64,000 bases of DNA from Cladocopium goreaui (GCA_947184155.2 CAMXCT020000893.1:62001-126000); one strand, 5' to 3'; counted from the stretch's first letter, positions 10,441-21,300 are shown. A program made the numbers and translations. The notes: generated by a model from the sequence alone, not told the origin.

Positions 10441-10797
10441 GCTGCAGCCCAACAGTGGTTTGTACAGAAGCTACCAAATGTGTAGCAAGCAGCAAAAAAA
10501 ATGAAATAGATAAATAAAAATAAATCAAAATAACTAAATAATTAATGTATTAAATATAAATACATGCAATTTTACACAACTTGTTTACACAACTTGTTTT
10601 TTTAATTAGAAACCTTTGCCATGGACATATGCCTTGTGAAAACCTGATGTTTTTTGAGTTTTGCATGGACCCTAAAACAACCAAGCAGGGAAACGCAGAT
10701 ACTACTGAAAAAAAAGGCAATGGAATAAAGTCTTTCCCAGAATGTCAACCCCTTGCAAAAGGGGCACCAAATTAAACATTATCCCTTGCAAAAGGGA

Positions 10798-12093
10798 CAC
10801 CACACACATTCAAGATTTAAGGTGTCAAGGTTCATTTTTGTAAACTGAGATGATTTCTCAAATGCTGTTTGGTGTCTGTTTCAGGCTGCAGGCAGATGAT
10901 TATGTTTCTGTTGACTCTGCAGTTTCTTGATCCAAACAAATCCCACAATGATATTTGAAACAGCATAGAAACACAGAGTACTAAACTGTTTCACCCAAAA
11001 TTAAAAGCCAGTGAATTCATACCTGAAAAAACATGAATTAAATTTGATTTATATATATATATAAGGTTAAGATGCAGATGGGAAAATCCTTACTTGCAGA
11101 AATAAGTGTTCAAATTATTTATTTTAAGAGTCAGACACAAATAGTATCTGGAATCTATCTCAAATTATACAATGTATTTTCAAAAAATCCAGTATAGTTT
11201 CAATATAGTCCAATACAGGTTTGACAGTGAAATGTTGCCTTACTGTTTTGTTGTGTACAAAAAAGCATTAAAAACTATTTAACCTATTTGTTTTGGTTTT
11301 GAAAAGCTTTATAAATTAAAAACTATGGTTTTAAAAATGTTAGTGCCAATCCAATCCTATCCAATTCTATCAGTTTATTTGTTTTTTGAACAGGTTCATC
11401 AAAAAAAATCATGGTGTTGAAAAAAAAACTGAACTTTGATGAAATTTGATGAAAACCTGGTTTTCATCAAATTTCATCAAATTTCATCAGATTTCATCAA
11501 AGTTCAGTTTTTTTTAAATTCATTTGAAAAAAATCAACAACCAGTGATTGAAACCAGATTTAGATTTGCAACACCTTGAAAAAGTTGAGATTAATGTAAC
11601 CAATGTTTGTTGAACATTGGTTTTGTTATTGAACTTATATGTGTTGTATGTTTGTTTGGTTAGTAACATCAATTTGTTTTGGTTTGGAAAATATTGAAAA
11701 ACACGTGTTTTGCTTAAATAACAAAAATGTTTTATCTATGTTTGTTTTATATTGTTTTGGTTTGTGTTAATGTATTGCTTTGGTTTGGTTGAAAAATCAT
11801 GGGTTTTCTTCCACCTGCAAAATAATTAAATCATAAATATTCAATATAATTCAATATAATTGCATAAAATTAATAATATACATTTATATAAATAAATATT
11901 ATTTATATATAGTTATTAATGAACATGCTTGTGTATGATATATGCATGGTGTTTTTATTTGTTATGTAGTTTTGACTAGAAAACTATTTATATGCCTTAT
12001 AATATATTATATGTTTGTTTTAAAACACACACATGAACTAAACCCTTCATGCAACTGCAGCCTTTTTAAACTTCAAACACTTTTAGGAAGAAA
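10798..12093. other. AT-rich spacer with a TTTGATGAAA fold-back
   Basis: About 1.3 kb without hairpins or a convincing gene. At about 11429-11508 TTTGATGAAATTTGATGAAA faces its complement TTTTCATCAAATTTCATC, forming a long AT-rich stem. The number of ATTTCATCAA units differs between copies: longer in B (about 28935-29125), shorter in C (about 35726-35795). TATA-rich tracts and CTGCAGCC precede gene 3. TTTTAGGAAG just before its ATG could be a splice acceptor. Confidence 0.55.
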
Positions 12094-13435
12094 ATGCAAA
12101 TTTCCAAGATGGCAAAACCCTTGAAAAAGGGAATTTTGAAAAAACAAGCCCTTGCAAAAGGACAAGCCCTTGCCAAAGGGCAAACCCTTGCCAAAGGGCA
12201 AGCCCTTGCCAAAGGGCAAGCCCTTGGGAAAGGGCAAGCCCTTGGGAAAGGGCAAGCCCTTGCCAAAGGGCAAGCCCTTGGGAAAGGGCAAGCATCTCCC
12301 CAGCAGTGGCAGCAAGTCCTTGAAAAAGGACAAGCCCTTGAAAAAGGGCAAGCTGTGTGCTAAGAACCTCAAGAGACTTGGCAACCTTTCTTTGCAAGAG
12401 AAGGTTACTGCAGTTTGTGAGGAGCACACTGATGAAGAAGATGCTGCCAAGGCCTTGAAAAAGGCCATGACTCCTGCAGAGAATGCAAAGGTCTGGAGCC
12501 AACACCAGACCCACTTGAAGAGAAACCCCTTGGAAAAGGGGGAGCATGATGAGAGAGGCAAGCTGGAGAAGGGGTTTGCAGCTGCCCTTTGGCTCTTGAA
12601 AAAGAGCTCTGCAGGAAGCAGATTTCTCCATGTCAAGGAAGAGGTTGCTGGCAGCACCTCTTGGAACAAAAAGGAGAAATGGAGCAGCAAGAAGGAGATG
12701 TTGAAAATATGGGAAGAAGATGAGTTTGAAGCTCATCTGTCCTCAGGCAGGATCCGCTGGAGAGAGAGTCCCACCACCTGGGGTGTGTGGGAGTACTCAG
12801 ATACCCAAGACCTTGAGAAGAACTTCAAGGTCACTAAGGGTAGAACCACTGCCAGGGGTGTGGAATATGATCCTGCTGAGCAGGAGGAGGAAGCCTTTGA
12901 CAGCCTTTGGCAGGCAGATGGCCACACTGGGGTGCTGGGCCTCTGCCAAGATGGAGCCAAAGGATCCCTTGGAAAAGGGAACACAAGCAAAGGCCTTGGA
13001 AAAGGCCAAGGCCTTGCAAAAGGCAAAGGCCTTGCAAAAGGCCAAGGGGAAAGCCAACAATTGGCCATCAAGGACAAGGAGGTGGAGGATGAGGAGCAGG
13101 ATGAGGAGAAGGATGATGAAGATCCTGCGAAACTCCTCAAGAGAGCCAAAAGAGCCAGGGATGAATGCAGCAAGTGCATCAATGAACTGGAAGAAACCTT
13201 GCAAAAGGCCAAAAGCAGGCTCTCAAAGATGGCCAAAGATGAAATTGAGAAGAAGGTGGAGGCCTTGAAAAAGGTCCAGGACAAGTTGAAAGACTTGCTC
13301 CTGAAGAAGCCAGGTCCACCTACCTTGAAAAAGGCATTGGTGGAATGTGCCAATATGTGCAAGCAAGCCAAGGAGGAGGCCAAGGAGCTGAAGCAGCTTG
13401 CCAACAAGGCAGCCAGCAAAGCTTCTAGCATGTGA
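12094..13435 (+). pseudogene. element gene 3, charged coiled-coil protein, frameshifted near the N-terminus in copy A
   Basis: The ATG at 12094 gives MQISKMAKPLKKGILKK, but one extra base in the A-run near 12138-12144, relative to copy B, puts it into a frame that stops at 12363. The main frame is open from there to TGA 13435 without its own early ATG; the first internal ATG is about 12467. The N-terminus is a run of 18-nt units coding KGKPLP or KGKPLG, one hairpin per unit. The middle (EEDEFEAHLSSGRIRWRESP, TTWGVWEYSDTQDLEKNF) looks folded. A second hairpin cluster codes GLGKGQGLAKGKGLAK. The C-terminal ~120 residues are acidic, then a Lys/Glu/Leu coiled coil (ELEETLQKAKSRLSKMAKDE). Function is unknown. 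The intact version is in copy B (29698-31038). Confidence 0.6.
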
Positions 13436-13436
13436 T

Positions 13437-13668
13437 CCTTGCAAAAGGATAACCCTTGCAAAAGGGATGCTGGCTTGCACAGCCCTTGCAAAAGGGTTAG
13501 TGGCACAGGCACTCCCTTTGACCCTTGCAAAAGGGTAACCCCTTGCCAAATGCTTCCTGGCCCTTGCAAAAGGGCAGCCCCAACCCTTGCAAAAGGGCAG
13601 CCCCAACACTTGCAAAAGGGTGCCAGCCCTTGCAAAAGGGTCATGCAAGCCCCTTGCAAAAGGGTAGT
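13437..13668 (+). repeat. GNRA-hairpin cluster after gene 3
   Basis: Nine units follow the stop codon, all with GCAA loops: ATCCTTGCAAAAGGAT, ACCCTTGCAAAAGGG, GCCCTTGCAAAAGGGT, CCCCTTGCAAAAGGGT and others. One related sequence, CCCCTTGCCAAATGC, has lost its right arm. In copy B one GCAGCCCCAACCCTTGCAAA segment is missing, so unit number changes by tandem loss. Confidence 0.85.
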
Positions 13669-13876
13669 TTTTTTAAATCCAATTTTGGTAGATAGAAGCT
13701 AGGAGAACTTCTTCACATGCCTAGAAAAAAGTTTGCTGGCTGCAGCTTGGGGAGATGGTGAAGGGAAATGCATGCATGGAAAGGCATGTATAGGTTGAGG
13801 TGACATGCATGCCTCTGCAGCTGTTTTGCTTCAAAACTGTAGGTTTAGTTTAGTAGGTAGTAGAGTAGGAGATTAA
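13669..13876. other. spacer between hairpin clusters of genes 3 and 4
   Basis: About 200 bp without hairpins. It contains GCATGCATGGAAAGGCATG and CTGCAGCTGTTTTGC and no frame of note. It is conserved in all three copies (31250-31457, 37957-38163). Confidence 0.4.
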
Positions 13877-14316
13877 GCCCTTGCAAAAGGGTAAGTTCCA
13901 ACCCTTGCAAAAGGGAAGCAAAGCCTTGCAAAAGGCAAAAAGGCACACCTTTGCAAAAAGGTATAGCAAGCCTTGCAAAAGGCAAAGCCTTGCAAAAGGC
14001 AAACCTTTGGAAAAAGGTAGAGGAAAGCCTTGCAAAAGGCAAACCCTTGCCAAGGACACCCTTGCAAAAGGGTCAGCCTCTCACCCCTTGCAAAAGGAAA
14101 CCCTTGCAAAAGGGTTGCTGGCTTGCACAGCCCTTGCAAAAGGGACACCCTTGCAAAAGGGCAGGTCTTACCAAAAGCAGCCTGGCTAGAGCCCTTGCAA
14201 AAGGACAATCCTTGAGAAAGGGCTGCTTCCACACCCCTTGCAAAAGGGTTGCAGGGAGAGACCTTGCAAAAGGTCCAGCCAAGTGCTCTTCTGCCTGAGC
14301 CTTTGTGAAAAGGCAC
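13877..14316 (+). repeat. dense GNRA-hairpin cluster in the leader of gene 4
   Basis: About 22 units in 430 bp, ending 10 bp before the gene 4 ATG. Stem variety is greatest here: GCCTTGCAAAAGGC, ACCTTTGCAAAAAGGT, ACCTTTGGAAAAAGGT, ACCCTTGCAAAAGGGT, GACCTTGCAAAAGGTC and GCCTTTGTGAAAAGGC. In each the outer bases change in pairs and keep the stem, while the loop remains GCAA, GGAA or GTGA. Confidence 0.88.
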
Positions 14317-14326
14317 TTCCTCAGCC

Positions 14327-16132
14327 ATGAAAAATGCAAAGAGGCTGAGAGGGTGGAAGAAGGATATGGATCTGGGTGCAGACACAGAAGGAGAAACCCC
14401 ATCCACAAGTTCTGCACCCAGCAACTTGGCTACAAAGCTATTGTCCCTTTGGGCACATGGCAAGCTCTCTGCAGTGGAAGTGCAAAAGCTCTCCAACCTG
14501 GCCACACTTGATGGTTGCAGCCATCCTGAAGTTGCAACTCTTGGAGCAGCTGGGAATTTTGGAGAGCAGCCAGGAAATTGCCACAGGGCCTTGGTAAGGT
14601 CCTTCTGCAACCAGCTGTCAGTGCCTGAGCCTGGCTTGGTCACATGCAAATGCTTTGACCCCAAGACCAGCAAAATCATTGATGAGGATGTTGCGATTTT
14701 CTACCCACACCTCATGTTCAGTGCATTGGCTGAGAGTTACCCAGAAGTTTTTCAAAGCTTTTCAAGCTTCATGAGCTGCCTGAATTTTGGGAACAAACCT
14801 TGGCAAGGGATGATGACAGGCTGGTTAACCATCCAGCAACCCTTGAAAAAGGGTGGGAGCAAGTCACCATCCCTCTGTTCACACATGGTGATGGAGTGGA
14901 ATATGAATCCAGGGACAGCTTGATGGTTTGGAGCTTTGGACCACTCCTCTCCCAAGAACAATCCCTGGACAGCCACTTGCTCATGGCAGCTTGGCCCAAG
15001 AGTTGCACTTGCAAAGACACATGGCCACAGCTCTGGAAAGAATTGGCTTGGTCCTTCAAAGCCCTTGCAAAAGGACAGCACCCAACTCATGATGCAGATG
15101 GCAACCCCTTGAAAAAGGGGAGCCCTTTCTGGGCAAAGAAAGGCAAGCCACTGGCATCAGGCCTTAAGGCCATTGTGTGGTGCATTGAAGGAGACCATGA
15201 ATTCTTCAGCAACAGCTTGGGCCTTCCCCATTGGAGGAATGCATCCCCATGCTGGAATTGCGATTGCCCTCAAGCTGCTGGAGAGAAGCCATACAACAAG
15301 CTCCATCCATGGGATCAGTTCACAGAGGTGGATCACTCTTGGGCCCAGGCCTTTCCTAGCAGTGAACACCCCTTGCTAACTGAGGTCCCTGGCAACAGTA
15401 GCAGGCTTGTGAGAGGAGATGCCCTGCATATCCTGTTCACAAAAGGTTTGTATGGGCACCTCCTTGGATCCATCCTGCATTATTTGTGCTGGTATGATGA
15501 AGGTGCACACCAGGCAAAAAGAGGTCCAAGCAGTGTACACCGACAAAGAAGTGACACGCAGGCTCACCAATTTGGTGCTAAGCATGTTCACTGATCCAAA
15601 GAAGCCTTGGGCAAACTGGGCCAACCTGAGCTGTAAAGGTGGTGAAGGCAAGCACCTGGCTCCATGCCTGCTGGAAGTCTTGAAAAACATCTTGGATTTC
15701 AGCAAGCCAGAGCACAGCCACATGCTCAAGTGCTTAGAGCATGTATGCCAGGTGGTGGCAATCTGGGACTCTGCAGGAACATTTCTCACAAAAGCAGAGT
15801 TCAAGAAGTCTTGGCAATTGGCACAAGATGCCATGAAAGAATACCAGTGGCTGAATGCATGGTCGGAAGATTGTGGAAGGAGTTCCTTCCACATAGTCAT
15901 CAAGCACCATACATTTCTACATCTTGCAAAAGATGCCTGGTATTTAAATCCCAGAGTCTTCTGGTGCTTCAAGGCAGAAGACTATGTGGGTCACATAAGT
16001 ACTGTGACCCACAGTGTGTCCATGGGTGTGAAAGCAACCAAGATCAGCCAAAAACTGGCCATCAAGTACAGAATTTTATTACATCTTCTGTACACAAGGC
16101 CAGGGTTTCATCTGCAAACCGAGGTTGAATAG
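14327..16132 (+). pseudogene. element gene 4, candidate DDE-type transposase, two frameshifts in copy A
   Basis: ATG 14327 (MKNAKRLRGWKKDMDL) opens a gene of about 601 codons. It contains LWAHGKLSAVEVQKLSNLAT, then IPLFTHGDGVEYESRDSLMV, IEGDHEFFSNSLGLPHW, and CWNC-D-C (15250-15267, a CxxC likely to bind zinc), then HILFTKGLYGHLLGSILHYL. The paired Asp motifs (HGD, EGD) with a CxxC insertion resemble RNase-H-fold transposases, and I recall the same motif order in repetitive dinoflagellate proteins. No third catalytic acid is assigned. Copy A has lost one base at about 14752 (TTTCAAAGC against TTTCAAATGC in C), and like all copies has an extra A in the run at 15517-15521 that shifts the last ~200 codons. 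Few hairpins fall inside this gene (about 14838, 15061, 15105), unlike genes 1-3. Confidence 0.5.
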
Positions 16133-16144
16133 CTTGGCTCTGCT

Positions 16145-16565
16145 ATCCCTTGAGAAAGGGACACCCTGGCAAAAGGATTGCCCTTGCAAAAGGGCAATTG
16201 CCAAGACTAGCCCTTGAGAAAGGGTGCCCCTTGAAAAAGGGAGTTTGCCACAAGCAATCCTTGAGAAAGGATGTCCCTTGCAAAAGGGAAATTGCCAAAA
16301 TCAATCCTTGAGAAAGGATGCTCCTTAATGCAAAAGGAAACCCCTTGCAAAAGGGCACTGCCACCTTAGCCCTGGAGCTCTTTGGACATCCCTTGGGAAA
16401 GGGAAAGATACCAGCACTGATCCTTGCAAAAGGATAAAACCCTTGCAAAAGGGTAAGTTGCCAGAGGCCCTTGAGAAAGGGCATCCCTTGAGAAAGGACA
16501 TCCCTTGAAAAAGGGAGTGATGGAGCTAATCCTTGAGAAAGGGTCCTGATCCTTGGCAAAGGATA
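16145..16565 (+). repeat. GNRA-hairpin cluster after gene 4
   Basis: About 18-20 units follow the stop at 16132, here mainly with GAGA loops (TCCCTTGAGAAAGGGA, ATCCTTGAGAAAGGAT, GCCCTTGAGAAAGGGC) mixed with GCAA, GAAA and GGGA. The last is ATCCTTGGCAAAGGAT, about 550 bp inside the right end of the element. Beyond it I see no more units up to copy B. Confidence 0.85.
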
Positions 16566-16876
16566 ACACTTTGCCTTGAAATTTGTACATACAACCCTCC
16601 AAAAGAGGGGGCTGGTGCTGCAATGTCTGGGGTCCAAAAGGGAAAGGGGAGACAAGTGGAAACATTGGAAAATATTGATTTTTAAATGGATTTTTATATT
16701 GATTTTGATATTGATTTTTATATGGATTTTTATATGGATTTTTAGAGCGAAGGTGCCATCTCCGACTGTTTCCAACCGTTTCCCCTTGGACACCTTTGGA
16801 CCTTCAAAAAAAACGGCGTTGCGCGGAAATGCGTATTAAAAAAAATGCGGGTTGGGCAAGTTTTGGCCTGATCATG
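16566..16876. other. right subterminal zone of copy A, with internal deletion
   Basis: ATATTGATTTTTA-type repeats (16668-16742) run directly into GAGCGAAGGTGCCATCTCCG. In copies B and C these are separated by about 370-400 bp holding the inner TIR and one arm of a nested fold-back. Copy A therefore has a deletion with its junction at about 16743-16746, leaving only the right arm of the fold-back (16746-16880). Confidence 0.7.
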
Positions 16877-17113
16877 TTTCCGACCGTTTCCGACTGTTTC
16901 CGACCGTTTCCGACCGTTTCATTTTTTCTGAACGATTAATTGGACCAATTCCATTTATGGAAGCCTGATCCAGTGCAAACCCGTGCAACCATGACGCTTA
17001 AGTTTTTTGGTGCCACCCTTGCGCGCGTACACTGCACCAAATATTGCATCTTGACCTTGATATCCAATATTCCCTAAAAATCACAAAATCCCAGGAACTC
17101 GTGAAATTTAATA
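16877..17113 (-). repeat. right TIR of copy A
   Basis: Reverse complement of 5916-6160 with only a few single-base differences. It begins with GGAAACGGTC units read in reverse (CCGACCGTTTCCGACTG) and ends CTCGTGAAATTTAATA. It is followed by AGGCTGTT, the proposed target-site duplication. Confidence 0.85.
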
Positions 17114-17114
17114 A

Positions 17115-17325
17115 GGCTGTTAATCTAAATATTGCAAAGATCTAAGATGACGACTTGACAATGTGCACCTCATCACAATACGTGACCAAGTGTGTAATGT
17201 CATGGCGAGCCTAACTAAAACTTGTGTCCGTCCCGATATTGTCCTGCAAAACCTTGAAGCGATCACTGCCCGCAGACTATCGCAGCTGTTGCATGCCATT
17301 CAGCATGGTCGGGTCCACTGGCCAT
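17115..17325. other. right flank of the insertion with a short open frame
   Basis: Sequence present three times (17115, 35065, 41775). A plus-strand frame at about 17163-17330 reads ASLTKTCVRPDIVLQNLEAI and is moderately protein-like, but it runs straight into the CATTTCGTGCGAA tandem repeat. It could be an exon relic. I would not call it a gene. Confidence 0.3.
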
Positions 17326-17820
17326 CATTTCGTGCGAAGGGGTTGCTCCAGGACAAGTCCGGCAAGAAAAATCGCAATTTTTCCTAAGGTTTTTGAAATC
17401 GACCCTCATTTCGTGCGAAAGGGTTGCTCCGGGACAAGTCCGGCAAAAGAAAAAAAGAAGTCTGGATATACAGCAACACCTCAGCAAATTTTACCTCAGT
17501 TTTTGGCGATCGACCCTCATTTCGTGCGAAAGGGTTGCTCCGGGACAAGTCCGGCCACAGAAAAAATGCAAAATTTTACCTCCCAGCCCCCAGTCCCCAG
17601 TCCAGTTCCACAGGCCAGCCAGTCAGCCAGTCCAGTTTTGGCGATCGACCCTCATTTCGTGCGAAAGGGTTGCTCCGGGACAAGTAAACTCGCAAATTTA
17701 CCTCAGTTTTTGCCGATCGACCCTCATTTCGTGCGAAAGGGTTGCTCCAGCACAAGTAAAATCGCAATTTTACCTCAGTTTTTGCTGATCGACCCTCATT
17801 TCGTGCGAAAGGGTTGACAT
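17326..17820 (+). repeat. CATTTCGTGCGAAAGGGTTG tandem repeats
   Basis: Six units of variable length (about 60-125 bp) each contain GATCGACCCTCATTTCGTGC, GAAAGGGTTGCTCC and, in most, CGGGACAAGTCCGG followed by TTACCTCAGTTTTTG. Two palindromes recur: TTTCGTGCGAAA and CCGG-ACAAG-TCCGG. The copy at 41988-42385 has more regular units. Copy B breaks off inside the first unit at 35302. Confidence 0.8.
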
Positions 17821-17889
17821 TTCGTGACTCGCCGCCGGTACCACCCTCGGCCTAAAGAGAGAAAGATAAAGAAGGCGAGAGAGAGAAAA

Positions 17890-18275
17890 GGGAGAGAGAA
17901 AAGGCAGATGTGAAGATGAGCAGATGTGAAGATGAGCAGATGTGAAGATGAGCAGATGTGAAGATGAGCAGGTGTGAAGATGAGCAGATGTGAAGATGAG
18001 CAGATGTGAAGATGAGCAAGATGAGCAGATGTGAAGATGAGCAGATGTGAAGATGAGCAGATGTGAAGATGAGCAGATGTGAAGATGAGCAGATGTGAAG
18101 ATGAGCAGGTGTGAAGATGAGCAGGTGTGAAGATAAGCAGATGTGAAGATGAGCAGATGTAAAGATGAGCAGATGTGAAGATGAGCAGATGTGAAGATGA
18201 GAAGATGTGAAGACGAGCAGGTGTGAAGATGAGCAGGTTTGAAGATGAGCAGATGTGAAGATGAGAAGATGAGAT
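17890..18275 (+). repeat. 16-bp AGATGAGCAGATGTGA microsatellite
   Basis: About 24 units of AGATGAGCAGATGTGA with minor variants. Purine-rich on the plus strand. It leads through a ~40-bp spacer (ACAGACCCCCACTATTGG) into satellite array II. The counterpart is at 42483-42857, where units are more irregular. Confidence 0.85.
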
Positions 18276-18311
18276 ACAGACCCCCACTATTGGAAGAACC
18301 CTGCGCTCAAA

Positions 18312-21300
18312 CGCTCTCGGGAAAAAGTAGAAACTAACGATGCAAAAGCAACAAGAAGGCTCACCTAGACCCTGATGGTAGGGGTGGTGTAGCTTTGGCA
18401 TGCTGTGGCCAAAGTTTGGAGGCGGTTTCCAAAACATTCCACACAAGTCCCCAAAGCAGATCATGCCCATGTTTGATGAGAATGGTTCCCTATTGTTTTT
18501 ATGGTTTACCTAGACCCGGGTGCTAGATGCATGGTCTATGTTCAGCCACAACAAAGGATGGTACCATCCAAGATCCCCGTGCAGATTTCAAACCAAAATA
18601 TCATGCTTTTCTTGTCACAAGTCTCTATTCAAAAAGGCTCTTCTGAGTCATTTTTTGGGCCAACAAAGGGGGTACCCGAGAATGATTTCATGCTTGTGCC
18701 CCTTCCAAGGTTTTCCCAGGTCCAATATTCTTGCAAGACTTTAAAGATCGTAACGGCCACTAACACGGACCCTCAAAACAAAGGTTTTGTGTTCCTTAGC
18801 CAAAAGAAAGTAGAAACTAACGATGCAAAAGCAGCAAGAAGGCTCACCTAGACCCTGATGGTAGGGGTGGTGTAGCTTTGGCATGCTGTGGCCAAAGTTT
18901 GGAGGCGGTTTCCAAAACATTCCACACAAGTCCCCAAAGCAGATCATACCCATGTTTGATGAGAATGGTTCCCTATTGTTTAGACCCTGGTGCTAGATGC
19001 ATGGTCTATCTTCAGCCACAACAAAGGATGGTACCATCCAAGATCCCCGTGCAGATTTCAAACCAAAATATCATGCTTTTCTTTTCACAAGTCTCTATTA
19101 AAAAAGGCTCTTCTGAATCATTTTTTGGGCCAACAAAGGGGGTACCCCAGAATGATTTCATGTTTGTGCCCCTTCCAAGGTTTTCCCAGGTCCAATATTC
19201 TTGCAAGACTTTAAAGATGCTAACGGCCACTAACATGGACCCTCAAAACAAAGGTTTTGTGTTCCTTAGCCCAAAAAAAGTAGAAACTAACGATGCAAAA
19301 GCAACAAGAAGGCTCACCTAGACCCTGATGGTAGGGGTGGTGTACCTTTGGCATGCTATGGCCAAAGTTTGGAGGCGGTTTCCAATCATTCCACACAAGT
19401 CCACAAAGCAGATCATACCCATGTTTGATGAGAATGGTTCCCTATTGTTTAGACCCTGGTGCTAGATGCATGGTCTATGCTCAGCCACAAGAAAGGATGG
19501 TACCATCCAAGATCCCTGTGCAGATTTCAATCCAGAATATCATGCTTTTCTTTTCACACGTCTCTATTCAAAAAGGCTCTTCTGAGTCATTTTTTGGGCC
19601 AACAAAGGGGGTACCCCAGAATGATTTCATGTTTGTGCCCCTTCCAAAGTTTTCCCAGGTCCAACATTCTTGCAAGACTTTAAAGATGCTAACGGCCAGT
19701 AACATGGACCCTCAAAACAAAGGTTTTGTGTTCCTTAGCCAACAAAAAGTAGAAACTAACAATGCAAGAGCAACAAGAAGGCTCACCTAGACCCTGATGG
19801 TAGGGGTGGTGTAGCTTTGGCATGCTGTGGCCAAAGTTTGGAGGCGGTTTCCAAAACATTCCACACAAGTCCCCAAAGCAGATCATGCCCATGTTTGATG
19901 AGAATGGTTCCCTATTGTTTTTATAATTTACCTAGACCCTGGTGCTAGATGCATGGTCTATGTTCAGCCACAACAAAGGATGGTACCATCCAAGATCCCC
20001 GTGCAGATTTCAAACCAAAATATCATGCTGTTCTTTTCACACGTCTCTATTCAAAAAGGCTCTTCTGAGTCATTTTTTGGGCCAACAAAGGGGGTACCCC
20101 AGAATGATTTCATGTTTGTGCCCCTTCCAAAGTTTTCCCAGGTCCAACATTCTTGCAAGACTTTAAAGATGCTAACGGCCACTAGCATGGACCCTCAAAA
20201 CAAAGGTTTTGTGTTCCTTAGCCAACAAAAAGTAGAAACTAACAATGCAAGAGCAACAAGAAGGCTCACCTAGACCCTGATGGTAGGGGTGGTGTAGCTT
20301 TGGCATGCTGTGGCCAAAGTTTGGAGGCGGTTTCCAAAACATTCCACACAAGTCCCCAAAGCAGATCATTCTCATGTTTGATGAGAATGGTTCCCTATTG
20401 TTTTTATGGTTTACCTAGACCCGGGTGCTAGATGCATGATCTATCTTCAGCCACAACAAAGGATGGTACCATCCAAGATCCCCGTGCAGATTTCAAACCA
20501 ACATATCATGCTTTTCTTTTCACACGTCTCTATTCAAAAAGGCTCTTCTGAGTCATTTTTTGGGCCAACAAAGGGGGTACCCCAGAATGATTTCATGTTT
20601 GTGCCCCTGACAAAGTTTTCCCAGGTCCAACATTCTTGCAAGACTTTAAAGATGCTAACGGCCACTAACATGGACCATCAAAACAAAGGTTTTGTGTTCC
20701 TTAGCCCAAAAAAAGTAGAAACTAACGATGCAAAAGCAACAAGAAGGCTCACCTAGACCCTGATGGTAGGGGTGGTGTAGCTTTGGCATGCTGTGGCCAA
20801 AGTTTGGAGGCGGTTTCCAAAACATTCCACACAAGTCCCCAAAAGCAGATCATACCCATGTTTGATGAGAATGGTTCCCTATTGTTTTTATAATTTACCT
20901 AGACCCTGGTGCTAGATGCATGGTCTATGTTCAGCCACAACAAAGGATGGTACCATCCAAGATCCCCGTGCAGATTTCAAACCAAAATATCATGCTTTTC
21001 TTTTCACAAGTCTCTATTCAAAAAGGCTCTTCTGAATCATTTTTTGGGCCAACAAAGGGGGTACCCCAGAATGATTTCATGTTTGTGCCCCTTCCAAGGT
21101 TTTCCCAGGTCCAATATTCTTGCAAGACTTTAAAGATGCTAACGGCCACTAACATGGACCCTCAAAACAAAGGTTTTGTGTTCCTTAGCCAAAAAAAAGT
21201 AGAAACTAACGATGCAAAAGCAACAAGAAGGCTCACCTAGACCCTGATGGTAGGGGTGGTGTAGCTTTGGCATGCTATGGCCAAAGTTTGGAGGCGGTTT

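Larger units (their letters stand above)
5915..17114 (+). mobile_element. large multi-gene TIR DNA transposon, copy A
   Basis: The element is bounded by near-identical inverted repeats of about 240 bp starting TATTAAATTTCACGAG (left, 5916) and ending CTCGTGAAATTTAATA (right, 17113). AGGCTGTT directly flanks both sides (5908-5915 and 17114-17121). This is an 8-bp target-site duplication, or GGCTGT if the TIR is one base longer. Four genes lie inside on the plus strand: gene 1 at 6595, gene 2 at 8814, gene 3 at 12094 and gene 4 at 14327. Short GNRA-loop hairpins fill the genes and presumed UTRs. Copy A is defective: genes 2, 3 and 4 have frameshifts, and about 370 bp including the inner right TIR is deleted near 16743. 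An 8-bp duplication is known for hAT, P and KDZ superfamilies, and I cannot assign one from the sequence. The element as an entity is well supported. Its autonomy is inference. Confidence 0.8.

Noticed and set aside
6507-16565. CRISPR array
   Set aside because: The short palindromic units have irregular spacing, lie inside coding frames and lack unique spacers of constant length. The sequence is eukaryotic.
17890-18470. Minus-strand frame rich in SSSHLLIFTSAHLHI
   Set aside because: Translation of the AGATGAGCAGATGTGA microsatellite.
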